Shown here one piece after another: positions 45,775-54,740 of a DNA stretch of 64,000 nt. Below the pieces are notes generated by a model. The model saw nothing but the letters and a program-made list of their open reading frames with translations. It searched no databases and was not told the DNA's origin. Positions within the stretch are counted from its first letter, which is position 1; the number at the start of each line of letters is the position of its first letter. Both the position numbers and the translations under genes were made by a program. The stretch is from positions 1 through 64,000 of the forward strand of contig NZ_JAPMOU010000003.1 of NCBI RefSeq assembly GCF_028858535.1, given 5' to 3'. The DNA comes from Spartinivicinus poritis (GTDB lineage Bacteria > Pseudomonadota > Gammaproteobacteria > Pseudomonadales > Zooshikellaceae).

Positions 45775-46173
45775 TCATGCTATATGCCCCTTGCTATATA
45801 GCCACTCCATTATCTTACTTGATACTAATGAGCAGTTCTGTTTATCCTGATGACCTAACCATTTTACTTCCTCAATTTCAGCATGAGCTCGAATTTCACC
45901 ACTAAACTCTGCTAAATAGCAGGTCATCTTAACCTGAGTACCTTCTGAACGACCATGGGCTTGCGCTTTAAATGTTGCTATATATTCAAGCGTCTCAGGT
46001 TTAAGCTCGATTGATAATTCTTCTTTAATTTCTCGAATAAGTGCTGCTTGGTCTGTTTCACCCACTTCCCGTTTTCCTCCAGGAATATAGTATGTATCTT
46101 TACCTTTAGATCGAGTACCCAGTATTTTTTTATCTTTTATAAAAATCCATGCCAACTTATCTATTTCTTTCAT
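45775..46173 (-). CDS. NUDIX hydrolase
   Basis: The likely start is ATG 46173 (MKEIDKLAWIFIK), just after the upstream acetyltransferase stop; the longer frame runs into that gene. The 132-residue protein contains the Nudix box GGKREVGETDQAALIREIKEEL (about residues 31-52), preceded by YYIP. It hydrolyses nucleoside diphosphate-linked compounds; exact substrate unknown. It forms a two-gene operon with the GNAT gene. Confidence 0.9.
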   Translation of the reverse strand: MKEIDKLAWIFIKDKKILGTRSKGKDTYYIPGGKREVGETDQAALIREIKEELSIELKPETLEYIATFKAQAHGRSEGTQVKMTCYLAEFSGEIRAHAEIEEVKWLGHQDKQNCSLVSSKIMEWLYSKGHIA

Positions 46174-46180
46174 TGTTATC

Positions 46181-46744
46181 TCATTCACGAAGGGTAGACC
46201 ATTGCTGCTTAGTGATTTTATACAACACATGCTCCCGTAATGGGCTTTCTGCAGACACACTAGGGTGCTCAAAATTTTGCCTGGTATTGACCATCCCCAG
46301 CCTTTGCATCACCGCTTGTGATTGTTTATTAGTTACTGATGTAAAAGAAACCACTTCATTCAAGTTCAACGTATCAAACGCAAACTGTAATGCAGCTTGT
46401 GCGGCTTCTGTTGCATAACCAACTCCCCAATATGCTTTAGCCAAGCGCCAACCAATTTCAACACAAGGGGTAAAAGGCAGCTCCGCTTCAGGTTGATGAA
46501 GGCCCACAAAACCAATAAATTGTGCAGTATCTTTTAACTCTACCGCCCATAATCCCCATCCTCGTTTGGCAATCAAAGAGACTAATTTATCCGCAAATGC
46601 ATCACTTTGCACAGCTGATAAACAACTGGGAAAGTACTTCATAACTACAGGATCAGCATTGAGAGCAGCAAAGAACTTATAATCCTCCGACTGCCATTGG
46701 CGAAGTGTTAACCGCTCTGTTTTAAGTGTTGCTATTTCAACCAT
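46181..46744 (-). CDS. GNAT family N-acetyltransferase (RimJ/RimL type)
   Basis: The 187-residue protein has TERLTLRQWQSEDYKFFAALNADPVVMKYFP at the start, the acetyl-CoA motif A region IGWRLAKAYWGVGYATEAAQAALQFAF and the VVSFTSVTNKQSQAVMQRLGM motif B. It is typical of ribosomal-protein-type or small-molecule acetyltransferases. The NUDIX gene follows with seven bases between. Confidence 0.9.
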   Translation of the reverse strand: MVEIATLKTERLTLRQWQSEDYKFFAALNADPVVMKYFPSCLSAVQSDAFADKLVSLIAKRGWGLWAVELKDTAQFIGFVGLHQPEAELPFTPCVEIGWRLAKAYWGVGYATEAAQAALQFAFDTLNLNEVVSFTSVTNKQSQAVMQRLGMVNTRQNFEHPSVSAESPLREHVLYKITKQQWSTLRE

Positions 46745-47002
46745 TTATACTACTTCCAAACAACGTGTCGTAAAAGCTAGTTAGAATATAGTAACTAAGG
46801 CAATGCGACTACCTTTGCCAACTTCAACTCTGGCCACATGACCTCCTTGAATTTTTAACTATTAATGAACATCACTCTGACGTACAACTGCGACCTTATT
46901 TGACGAAAACTCCCAGATAGGCCTAACTTTTCTATCGTGTATAAAAGTCAACCATATGGCTCTTAAAGCTACCTAGTGCTCCTCCTCACTTCCAATAATC
47001 GA

Positions 47003-47391
47003 TTACCGATACTTATCGAATATTGCCTTTAGTGTTCCATTTGAGTGTAGATCCCTGATCAATGGATTCAGTTGCTTTGTAGAGATAGGTGTACTTTCCT
47101 TACCATCAACGCCCAATCATATCTTTTTCGGGGTATCAAAACATAATCCACATCAATCGCCAGCTCTCGAGCAATAGTGTCACCAAGATCCTTAATAATG
47201 CCTCTAACCAGCTGCTTATCTTCAATAAATGCATAAGGTTTGGCATTTGCCTGATCAAAAAGAATCTTAAAGGTATCAGACACAACGAGTTTGGAAACCG
47301 AAAGAGTAAAAACAATCAAGATGATTAAACTGCCTGATAACCCAATTTTAGTGGCACACGTAGCATCTGTTTTAGATCGAAAAAAACTCAT
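47003..47391 (-). pseudogene. Decayed family-3 substrate-binding protein
   Basis: The first frame gives a hydrophobic N-terminus and the first lobe (FKILFDQANAKPYAFIEDKQLVRGIIKDLGDTIARELAIDVDYVLIPRKRYDWAL), then stops at 47068. In another frame, QLNPLIRDLHSNGTLKAIFDKYR follows, ending at TAA 47003-47005. That is the standard C-terminus of the family. The middle is deleted with a frameshift, so the gene is broken. Confidence 0.8.
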
Positions 47392-47838
47392 AAAATCTTA
47401 ACTTTCAGTCAACTTTCAATGGCTGACTTGCACCTATGTATACCAAGTTACCATTCATGGTTAGTTTAGCAGCCTGCTGAAAAAGAGGGTTGGCTAGGGT
47501 CTCAACCAAAAATAGACTGTGTGGCATGAAGCTAAGTTACTGCGTTTATCAACAACAACTGGGCGACTTCATTAGAGCACTAAACTGCTGGAGCAAGCAG
47601 TTATTCACTGGGATTGAGCTATGCCATTTTTCGCCATAGTTTACCTTAAAAAATCACTTTATTTACTCCTAGTAAGGCTATAATGGTCTTCTAGTGTGCA
47701 ATTATTTGTATGAAATCAAATAGTGAAAGGTAATGTTTTAAATCTTATAAAAAATAATGCCAAAACTATTTTTTATAAAATCTAGCCTGATTACTGCCGA
47801 TGCGCTAACTTGTAATAATTAAATTGGAGTATAAGAAT
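47392..47838. other. Intergenic, no gene seen
   Basis: About 450 bases before the beta-lactamase gene. No ORF is supported. The stretch CAGCCTGCTGAAAAAGAGGG near 47470 looks like the end of a mobile element but no partner repeat was found. The bla promoter should lie in the AT-rich last 120 bases. Confidence 0.35.
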
Positions 47839-48789
47839 TTGTTTAAATTTTCCTTTACTAGTTTTTTTATTTGCTGCCTATCTTTTACCATGTATGGCTG
47901 CACAAGCTATAACTCTTCGAGTCCGACCAACACTAATGTCACTATAAATACCCAACTAGAACAAGATTTTCAGAGGTTAGAGCAAAGTGTAAATGGGCGT
48001 TTAGGTGTCTATATTTTAGATACTCAAACCAATACGACTTGGCTATATAACCATGAAAGTCGGTTTAGGATGATGAGTACCTTTAAGGCTTTGGCATGTG
48101 GGATGGTGTTAGCTCGTGTAGAGACGTCAGACGAAAATTTAGATCGAATGCTTACTATAGAACAGGAGGATATCATTGCCAACTCATGGAATCCCTATAC
48201 TGCAAAACATGTAGGCGAGCAAATTTCAATGAAGAAGCTGTGCGATGTAGTAATGGCTCAAAGTGATAATTCAGCTGCAAATATGGTGCTTACCTCACTC
48301 GGTGGACCCAATCAACTAACAACGTATTTACGCTCAATTGGAGATGATAGGACGCGATTAGACAGATTAGAACCAAAACTTAATTATGCTGATGGCGATA
48401 AAGATACAACAACACCTCAAGCAATTGCTGAAACAATAAATAAATTTGTATTAGGTGATGAACTATCTGATCCGAGACATAAGAACATAATGATTAACTG
48501 GTTGAAGTCTAACAAATACAGCAGTAACCAACTGAGAGCTGGAATTCCATCCCACTGGGAAGTGGGTGATCGAACAGGAGCAGCTTCAGATGGTTCAAAA
48601 GGAATAGTCTCTATTATCTGGCCACCACATAGAAGCCCTATAATAGCTGCAATTTATGTTACAGATGTGACACATCCAGGCGCTACTGAAGAAGAGATCA
48701 AGACTGTAAAGTTGAAGATAGATAAGCTTTTTGCTGATGTTGGCACACTCATAGTAGAACAAATTATTTCAGAAAACAAAGACAACTAA
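47839..48789 (+). CDS. Class A beta-lactamase, RTG-type, probable lipoprotein
   Basis: The best start is TTG 47839, with GGAG nine bases upstream; an in-frame TTG at 47824 overlaps that site. Counting from 47824, the motifs are S85-T-F-K88 (Ser70 motif), S147-D-N (Ser130 motif), E183PKLN187 (Glu166 loop) and R250-T-G (position 234 motif). Arg-Thr-Gly instead of Lys-Thr-Gly is the mark of RTG/CARB carbenicillinases. The N-terminus is a hydrophobic segment ending MYGC, compatible with a lipobox. It hydrolyses penicillins in the periplasm. No integron or IS is adjacent and no AmpR-type regulator is seen. Confidence 0.93.
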   Translation: MFKFSFTSFFICCLSFTMYGCTSYNSSSPTNTNVTINTQLEQDFQRLEQSVNGRLGVYILDTQTNTTWLYNHESRFRMMSTFKALACGMVLARVETSDENLDRMLTIEQEDIIANSWNPYTAKHVGEQISMKKLCDVVMAQSDNSAANMVLTSLGGPNQLTTYLRSIGDDRTRLDRLEPKLNYADGDKDTTTPQAIAETINKFVLGDELSDPRHKNIMINWLKSNKYSSNQLRAGIPSHWEVGDRTGAASDGSKGIVSIIWPPHRSPIIAAIYVTDVTHPGATEEEIKTVKLKIDKLFADVGTLIVEQIISENKDN

Positions 48790-48966
48790 CATATACACAT
48801 TGAGTGACTCAAAAGTGTGCTTGATCAAAAATCAACCTTTTAGTACCTGTTGTTTTCAACAGTAAAGGGTAGTTAAAGTAGAGTATGCACATAAATGAGT
48901 CACCATTCAAAAAAATGACTAACATTTTTCAATGTCAATTCACCTTAATCTTGAAATCAACTTAGT

Positions 48967-49746
48967 TTAGTTTGATAGTGCTCTGAAATCACTATCTATA
49001 AATTTGCTTAACCTACGACTCATTATTGCCTTGTAAATGCCAATTTTTTTCACTTCGTTGAAAGCTTCCCTTGTTTTATTAACTATACTTATAGGTGTTT
49101 TTTTACTATATGCCATAAAAATTCCTTGTGTAAAACCCTTAAGGGTATAGGCATTTTGCAGTAAAGAGCAGTCTAATGTTTTATTAGACTGACAAAATTG
49201 AAATACACCAATATTACTCACAGGAGTTAAATCAAACCTATTTGCTAATAACATTTTAAGATTTTGATCATATTTATTATTAAGGATTAAATTTTTAAAG
49301 CCATTTTTTACTAAGTATTGATGTCTTACATCATTTCTCATAACTCCAATAGTGAATTTTTTTGCATCCTTTAAATTATATATATCAATATCATCTCTAA
49401 ATTTAAGCTTATAAAATCCATACGTTAATGGAAGAACTTGACCTACCCAATGAAATAGCTTTTCACGTTCTTTTGATCTAACCATAGACATTACAAGTAT
49501 ATTTTCTTTTTCTAATGCCATAGTGTAAACCCTTGCCCATGGTTTAATATCAAATTCATAATCAATAAACCCTGCATAAACAATGGTTATCATAGCCAAT
49601 TCTGCAAGTTCACCTCGAATTGATCTATTTTCAACAAAATAAAGGGAGTTCTCTTCCGATAAAATCTGAATTTTATCAGCATTAACAAATGCTGTTTTTA
49701 GAAAAAACAAAGATAAAATAGATAACAATTTCACTAAACGAGTCAT
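48967..49746 (-). CDS. Orphan family-3 substrate-binding protein
   Basis: The 259-residue protein has a signal peptide (LLSILSLFFLKTAFVNA) and SBP_bac_3-like segments: RSIRGELAELAMITIVYAGFIDYEFDIKPWARVYTMALEK and FHWVGQVLPLTYGFYKL, with a hinge GVMRNDVRHQYLVKNGF. It ends in a less conserved tail. It has the same plan as the genes at 43557 and 53744, again without transporter partners. Confidence 0.8.
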   Translation of the reverse strand: MTRLVKLLSILSLFFLKTAFVNADKIQILSEENSLYFVENRSIRGELAELAMITIVYAGFIDYEFDIKPWARVYTMALEKENILVMSMVRSKEREKLFHWVGQVLPLTYGFYKLKFRDDIDIYNLKDAKKFTIGVMRNDVRHQYLVKNGFKNLILNNKYDQNLKMLLANRFDLTPVSNIGVFQFCQSNKTLDCSLLQNAYTLKGFTQGIFMAYSKKTPISIVNKTREAFNEVKKIGIYKAIMSRRLSKFIDSDFRALSN

Positions 49747-49874
49747 TTGAATAATGGGGCTACCTAGTAATTGATTATAAGCTCTTTGTTCCTTGGTGTT
49801 ACGTGTTTTTTTGACAATGTCTAGCTCCTAGCTCATCGTATCCTAGGATTTATTTATAGACTAGCATCACTGGG

Positions 49875-50245
49875 TTAGGAATACCTGAGTATGTAGCTAC
49901 TGGTTGTATTGATAGTTACCAAGTAGATACCCCTTAGCTCATAGTAATCAGGGCAATAACCATAAACCACAATAAATCCAGAATTTCGGAGTGACAGCTT
50001 GGTGCGAGATAGGTGGTAGCACTGTGATATAGCTATTACGCGACTGCCTTTTTCAACAAAGCCAAATGTATTCTTAGAGGTCTGGCTTGACGTGTAACCA
50101 TCAGCATCAACAATGATTGCACCATTTGGAATGCCACTTTTCAATAGGTAGTACTGTATAACGTCAATTTCACTGAAGCCTTCTTTTCCCATTCCACTAC
50201 TCACCACCGCCCTAACCTGACTACTTTCAAGCAGTGCGATTGATG
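49875..50245 (-). pseudogene. Truncated duplicate of the DUF218 gene
   Basis: Bases 49922-50245 repeat 51566-51892 of the intact DUF218 gene, with about twenty substitutions and one three-base deletion by eye. The 5' third (membrane anchor and first strand) and the last residues are missing, so the 110-codon frame MVSSGMGKEGFSE... is a broken copy. It lies on the other side of the periplasmic-binding gene at 50351. Confidence 0.88.
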
Positions 50246-50350
50246 GTGACTGGGTGGTTTGATAGGCATTATCATATCATACCTACCCAGGTACTCTTCA
50301 GTTACAACTATAATAACTACATAACAATGAGTTTTACTTAGTAGAAAAAG

Positions 50351-51478
50351 ATGTTTTGGTATAAATTTAGCGTACTCATTTTAGCGTTATTACTTGCCTG
50401 TACAAGCAGCGCTCGAACAAATGAAAAGATAAGTGTTGTTTTTATCAGTTGCTGCCTGCCTAAAGGTTTTTTTTGGCCAAAAGTAGAATCATTTATGCGT
50501 GCAGCTGCTCAGGATTTAAACATAAATCTTGAGGTGCTATACGCAGGAATGGATTATATGGTTATGAGGCGTATGGCTGAAAATGTCGTCAAACGAGACG
50601 TTAAACCTGATTACATGATTATAGACAACTATAAGCGCATGGCAGGAAAAATAATAAAGTCCACTAGCCAATCAAAAGTAAAGATTTTTTTGATGGCTAA
50701 TGGTCTGACTGAGGAGCAAACATCTATATTTGGCCAACCTCGTGAGAAATATCCAAATTGGATAGGCGAGTTGACACCTGACAATTACTTTGCTGGACAT
50801 CAGTTGGCTAAAGCCATGATTGAGGACTACCTGAAGAGAGACCTTAAAAAAGTAAAAAAAACGATCAATATAATTGCTTTGTCAGGTGATACTGCTACCC
50901 CTGCTAGTATTGAGCGAGTTAACGGATTAAGAGGGGCTGTATTAAATTACAGTAATGTTTCTATCAAGCAGGTTATTCCATGTAACTGGCAAAAGCAAGA
51001 AGCCTATAGAAGGACAAACCTTATTCTTAAGCGATATTCTGATATTAATATTTTTTGGGCTGCTAATGATGAAATGGCTTTAGGCGCAATAGAAAGTGTA
51101 ATTAGGTCTGGTAAAACTCCCGGCAAGGACATTATGTTTGGTGGTATAAATTGGAAAAAAGCAGCTTTACAAAAGATTAGTGATGGCTCAATGGTTATAA
51201 GTATGGGAGGACACTTTATGATAGGGGGATGGAGTCTAGTAATGTTACATGACTATCATTTTGGAAAGGACTTTATCTATACCGAAGGCCTAAAACTTAA
51301 AATGAAAATATTTGACGAGCTTAATAAAAATAACTTAAATCGGTATTTGTCAAAGTTAGGGGATGAAGACTGGGATAAAATTGATTTTAAATATTTCAGT
51401 AAAGTTTATAATAAAAATATAGATAAATATGACTTTAGTGTACGTTCTGTTTTAAACCATTTGGATTCAGGGGGATAG
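50351..51478 (+). CDS. Periplasmic binding protein of the sugar/LacI-type fold
   Basis: The 375-residue protein has a signal peptide (VLILALLLACTSSA; the Cys could also be a lipobox). The Peripla_BP_4-like fold is visible: ISVVFISCCLPKGFFWPKVESFMRAAAQDL, IALSGDTATPASIERVNGLRGAV, FWAANDEMALGAIESVIRSGKTPGKDIMFGGINW and KISDGSMVISMGGHFMIGG. Such proteins bind sugars or AI-2-like signals and may feed a sensor kinase. No transporter genes adjoin it. It is bracketed by two direct copies of DUF218 sequence. Confidence 0.82.
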   Translation: MFWYKFSVLILALLLACTSSARTNEKISVVFISCCLPKGFFWPKVESFMRAAAQDLNINLEVLYAGMDYMVMRRMAENVVKRDVKPDYMIIDNYKRMAGKIIKSTSQSKVKIFLMANGLTEEQTSIFGQPREKYPNWIGELTPDNYFAGHQLAKAMIEDYLKRDLKKVKKTINIIALSGDTATPASIERVNGLRGAVLNYSNVSIKQVIPCNWQKQEAYRRTNLILKRYSDINIFWAANDEMALGAIESVIRSGKTPGKDIMFGGINWKKAALQKISDGSMVISMGGHFMIGGWSLVMLHDYHFGKDFIYTEGLKLKMKIFDELNKNNLNRYLSKLGDEDWDKIDFKYFSKVYNKNIDKYDFSVRSVLNHLDSGG

Positions 51479-51512
51479 CAGGTTATATACCCCCGCTTAC
51501 CCGATGATGCCT

Positions 51513-52064
51513 TTATAACCCTTGAAACCAGTATTTTAACCAAGCAGGAACCTCTCTCACGATTGAGTAGATATCCCTTAGCTCATAGTAATCTGGGCAA
51601 TAACCATAAACCGTAATAAATCCAGCATTTCGGAGTGACAGCTTGGCACGAGATAGGTGGTAGCACTGTGATATAGCTATTACGCGACTGCCTTTTTCAA
51701 CAAGGCCAAATGCATTCTTAGAGGTCTGGCTTGACGTGTAACCATCAGCATCAACAATGATTGCACCATTTGGAATGCCACTTTTCAGTAGGTAGTGCTG
51801 CATGACGTCAGCTTCACTGAAGCCTTCTTTTCCGGTTCCACCACTCACCACCAGCGCCCTAACCTGACCTCTTTCAAGCAGTGCGATTGATGCATCTAGC
51901 CTCGCTTTTAGTCTTTTGGAGGGAGTACCGTCTGGGTTTACTTTGTTTCCATATACTATGCCGTAGTCAGCTTGCACTTCACCCTCTTCGATTGAGTCAA
52001 CATATAATGTAACCATGGCAGTTAAATAAACAATACTTAATGAGTAAATAAGCTTTTTAAGCAT
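51513..52064 (-). CDS. DUF218 family membrane-anchored protein (SanA/YdcF-like)
   Basis: The 183-residue protein has an N-terminal membrane anchor (LIYSLSIVYLTAMVTLYV) and the DUF218 core: ADYGIVYGNKVNPDGTPSKRLKARLDASIALLERGQVRALVVSGGTGKEG, then YTSSQTSKNAFGLVEKGSRVIAISQCYHLSRAKLSLRNAG. Relatives affect envelope permeability or bind nucleotides; the biochemical role is unsettled. This is the intact source of the truncated copy at 49875-50245. Confidence 0.88.
   Translation of the reverse strand: MLKKLIYSLSIVYLTAMVTLYVDSIEEGEVQADYGIVYGNKVNPDGTPSKRLKARLDASIALLERGQVRALVVSGGTGKEGFSEADVMQHYLLKSGIPNGAIIVDADGYTSSQTSKNAFGLVEKGSRVIAISQCYHLSRAKLSLRNAGFITVYGYCPDYYELRDIYSIVREVPAWLKYWFQGL
51566..51892. 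repeat. Direct repeat, second copy at 49922-50245
   Basis: About 325 bases are repeated in the same orientation with roughly 94% identity by eye, about 1.3 kb apart, enclosing the periplasmic-binding gene. Homologous recombination between them would delete that gene. Confidence 0.88.
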
Positions 52065-52113
52065 CTCAATCTCGAAAATGAAAGCATGTACAATCTGCTC
52101 ATGATCTTCAGTG

Positions 52114-52302
52114 TCAAATAGTTAAGCCGATACATGCCATAAGTTCATTAGTTGATTTACAGTCCTTAAAACAGGACTCATGATTTACCTTATTACCCAT
52201 TAACACAAAATCGAAGCCAAGCTGCTGACATGCTCTTTTATCCCAGCTATCGTCTCCAATACTTACAAGGCACATCGAAATCCACATGATAATGCTCATC
52301 AT
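52114..52302 (-). pseudogene. C-terminal remnant of a HAD-like hydrolase
   Basis: The frame VSIGDDSWDKRACQQLGFDFVLMGNKV...NELMACIGL has the look of the last motif of HAD-superfamily phosphatases (IGD-D plus the vG strand) and their C-terminal helix. The rest of the enzyme is missing. It overlaps the end of the endopeptidase gene in another frame, so it is a fragment left by a junction. Assignment is by pattern only. Confidence 0.4.
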
Positions 52303-52930
52303 GCCTTACCCAGGAACGCTTTTGAGAAAATTGGATATTATTACGTAAGTAGCTACCGTATTTGGTTTTGAATAAATTTGGTTGTAACGTAGGATCAAAT
52401 ATCACTCGCCAAATATCATGGCCTTGTTCTCTCGCGGCCTTATGCAGGGCAACAAGATGAGCAGCGAACGCGTTATAATCGATTTTATATTTATCAAACT
52501 CACTATTTTTGTCAAACTCAATGTCATAGCCAAACTTATTTAATGGTGTGGTTGGTAAATGGACTGACTCACCTTTTGAGTTTACAACAGGCACCATAAA
52601 ATCGACTGATAAGCCATTTTGATGGGTTTTATGGGGTGAGAATTTACCGCCCTCAGAAAAGCCTGTTTCGGCATATTTAAACACTTTATCAGGCAATGAT
52701 TGCTTTAGTTGTGCATAGGCATTAACGATAATCGCTTTTACTGACGAATGCACATAGGTCCGCCCTGCTAACTGAGCAACAATACTATAGCCAATAAAAT
52801 TTTCACCTTCACTGGGCAACTGAACACCGTTTTGCAATCTGCCATTAGCGGTCGTTCCATAACAGGTGCTGGTATCAGCAGCGTAAGCGTCAAATGGTAA
52901 AGCAACTATAACAACTAACAAAAATTTCAT
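52247..52930 (-). CDS. Penicillin-insensitive murein endopeptidase-like protein (MepA-like)
   Basis: The 227-residue secreted protein has a signal peptide (MKFLLVVIVALPFDAYA) and the zinc peptidase motifs H100-KTHQNGLSVD110 and a late RHDEHYHVDF, plus GRTYVHSSVKAII and FSEGGKFSPHKTHQ. MepA enzymes cut D-Ala-mDAP crosslinks in peptidoglycan. It is somewhat shorter than E. coli MepA. Its 3' end abuts a HAD fragment, but the catalytic motifs are complete. It begins 22 bases after the 123-residue membrane protein gene and may be co-transcribed with the two genes upstream. Confidence 0.85.
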   Translation of the reverse strand: MKFLLVVIVALPFDAYAADTSTCYGTTANGRLQNGVQLPSEGENFIGYSIVAQLAGRTYVHSSVKAIIVNAYAQLKQSLPDKVFKYAETGFSEGGKFSPHKTHQNGLSVDFMVPVVNSKGESVHLPTTPLNKFGYDIEFDKNSEFDKYKIDYNAFAAHLVALHKAAREQGHDIWRVIFDPTLQPNLFKTKYGSYLRNNIQFSQKRSWVRHDEHYHVDFDVPCKYWRR

Positions 52931-52951
52931 CTTAAATTGGTAATATCTTAA

Positions 52952-53323
52952 TCACAGCCAAGGGTTGGGTATAAAACAAATAATGATCAGCCCAGCGGCA
53001 TTGGTTGCTAACCCAATTCGACTGGCTAATGATTTTATGCCTTTAATACGCACAACAACAGCTGTTGATAGCCCGCTTACACCGAGAATAGCAGCCAATG
53101 CATAGAGGTATTTTACCAAACTCAGTAGATCAATGATGGGAGATACCGGTGCTTTGAATGCAGGCTCTGTTTTGGTGGCGTTGGACGCTAACTCCCCTTT
53201 AACATTCAAATACGCCTGATGCAGTGTTTCGCCTTCAAACCAGTGCTGTGAACCATAATCAGCTATCAATGCAAAGACTAATGCAATAACACCTAAAACA
53301 ATGACTAAATAATCAGCTTTCAT
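52952..53323 (-). CDS. Small membrane protein of unknown function
   Basis: The 123-residue protein has an N-terminal helix (YLVIVLGVIALVFALIADYG), a hydrophilic middle and two further helices (LSLVKYLYALAAILGVSGLSTAVVV and IGLATNAAGLIIICFIPNPWL). No family is recognised. It lies six bases after the DUF4440-like gene. Confidence 0.65.
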   Translation of the reverse strand: MKADYLVIVLGVIALVFALIADYGSQHWFEGETLHQAYLNVKGELASNATKTEPAFKAPVSPIIDLLSLVKYLYALAAILGVSGLSTAVVVRIKGIKSLASRIGLATNAAGLIIICFIPNPWL

Positions 53324-53329
53324 TATTTG

Positions 53330-53710
53330 TTAAAAACTACTACTGAGTGTGCCTTGGTGGAAAATCATTTGCCAATGTCTACCTGTTTTTTTCCAGATTG
53401 AGCTTCTTAAAGTATATCTATCACTTGCTTGTGCTAACTTTCTGACAGACCGATAAGTCACTTGGGCAACATCATCTGCTAAAAGTCGACATTGAAAATC
53501 AAAGGCGGTTATTTCAACATTTTGCTCAAGTGGCAACCACTTAAGTACTTCCTGCTTACCAAAACAATCTCCTGATGCACCATACTCAATAAAGTCATCA
53601 GCGATAAGGCAACTTAATGCTTCAACTGAGTGCCTTGCCCCTGTAGAGTGAAGCTGTTTTTCTAAATCAATTAGGTGTTCTGCTAACTGTAACGTTTGCA
53701 TAGCATCCAT
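53330..53710 (-). CDS. NTF2-like/DUF4440 domain protein
   Basis: The 126-residue protein has the SnoaL/DUF4440 pattern: HLIDLEKQLHSTGARHSVEALSCLIADDFIEYGASGDCFGKQEVLKWL, then VTYRSVRKL and SSIWKKTGRHWQMIFHQGT. Such domains bind small molecules or act as minor enzymes; no specific substrate is apparent. First gene of a likely three-gene set. Confidence 0.82.
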   Translation of the reverse strand: MDAMQTLQLAEHLIDLEKQLHSTGARHSVEALSCLIADDFIEYGASGDCFGKQEVLKWLPLEQNVEITAFDFQCRLLADDVAQVTYRSVRKLAQASDRYTLRSSIWKKTGRHWQMIFHQGTLSSSF

Positions 53711-53743
53711 ACTTCATTTGTGTATAGTGATTAAAACTGCCCA

Positions 53744-54469
53744 TTACATACGACAGTTCGTTACTTGCTGATTAAATGCCGTTAAAAATGCAGGATATCG
53801 TGTAATAAAGGGGATAGCAAAATAAACAGCCAATGGTTTTGACTTAAAAGGCTCAGCAATCAACAGACCATACCAACGGTTATCTTTCAGCACATGCTCC
53901 ATAACATCACTACTGGCTAACGCAGCATCAATCCGCTTAAGCTTTAACATTTGCACTAGCTGTTTAGTACTCGTAGGAGGAACAGTTAGCACTTGATAAC
54001 CTTTCTGTTTTAAGTAGCTATGCATATTCGCCCCCAAAAAACTGCTAACTCTTGCTTGGGCCTTAAATTGTTTATTTGTTGGCTTGACCTTAGCGCTCTT
54101 AAGAAAATACCAAGTCCATTGTTGCGCTAAAATATCTCTCGACTTTATTGCATATTTATCCCGCTCAGCGTTTTGTGATGCAGCAAAGAAGCCATCAGCT
54201 ATTCCAGTAACGACTTCGCGCTGGGCCCTTTTCCAAGGTAACACACGTAAGTCAAACGCCACTCCTAACTGACCCAACGCACACTCAACCACTTGGTACG
54301 CCAATCCATCAAAATGCCCTGCTGGCTGATAGCTACCATAAGGCGCTTGATTATGCGTTGTCAGCAGTATTTTACCAGGAAGAGATGCCCAGCAGACAGG
54401 TAAACATAAGATAGCGATAATTAAACTTGATAGGCAACTGACCGTAAAATGCATAAATAAAGACGACAT
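53744..54469 (-). CDS. Orphan family-3 substrate-binding protein
   Basis: The 241-residue protein has a signal peptide (SLIIAILCLPVCWA) and the SBP_bac_3 fold: ILLTTHNQAPYGSYQPAGHFDGLAYQVVECALGQLGVAFDLRVLPWKRAQREVVTGIADGFFAA. A second lobe contains LAQQWTWYFLKS and VQMLKLKRIDAALASSDVMEHVL. It resembles PBP-like proteins without transporters that are numerous in marine gammaproteobacteria. It is divergent from asnS. Confidence 0.85.
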   Translation of the reverse strand: MSSLFMHFTVSCLSSLIIAILCLPVCWASLPGKILLTTHNQAPYGSYQPAGHFDGLAYQVVECALGQLGVAFDLRVLPWKRAQREVVTGIADGFFAASQNAERDKYAIKSRDILAQQWTWYFLKSAKVKPTNKQFKAQARVSSFLGANMHSYLKQKGYQVLTVPPTSTKQLVQMLKLKRIDAALASSDVMEHVLKDNRWYGLLIAEPFKSKPLAVYFAIPFITRYPAFLTAFNQQVTNCRM

Positions 54470-54740
54470 TGCAGTATGGGTAGTTATTCTAACTAATGAA
54501 AAGCATTATCAAAAAGTATTTTTTAATAAATACATTATTTTACAACCGACAAGGGGACAATCAGACTATCTGTTCACCAGCCATGAGTTTGATCGTTTCT
54601 CTCATCCTTCTGTCTCCTAATATTCACTGATATAATCGTCAGATAGCTTAAGAAATAGTAGGTTGGCAGCTTAGCGGCTGCACAGCGTACACTGATTCAG
54701 CAGATAACATTCAATAGATTACAACAGGAGCAATGCATTA

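Noticed and set aside
49875..50207. Independent 110-residue gene
   Set aside because: It is a 5'-truncated near-copy of the DUF218 gene at 51513-52064, lacking the anchor and first strand.
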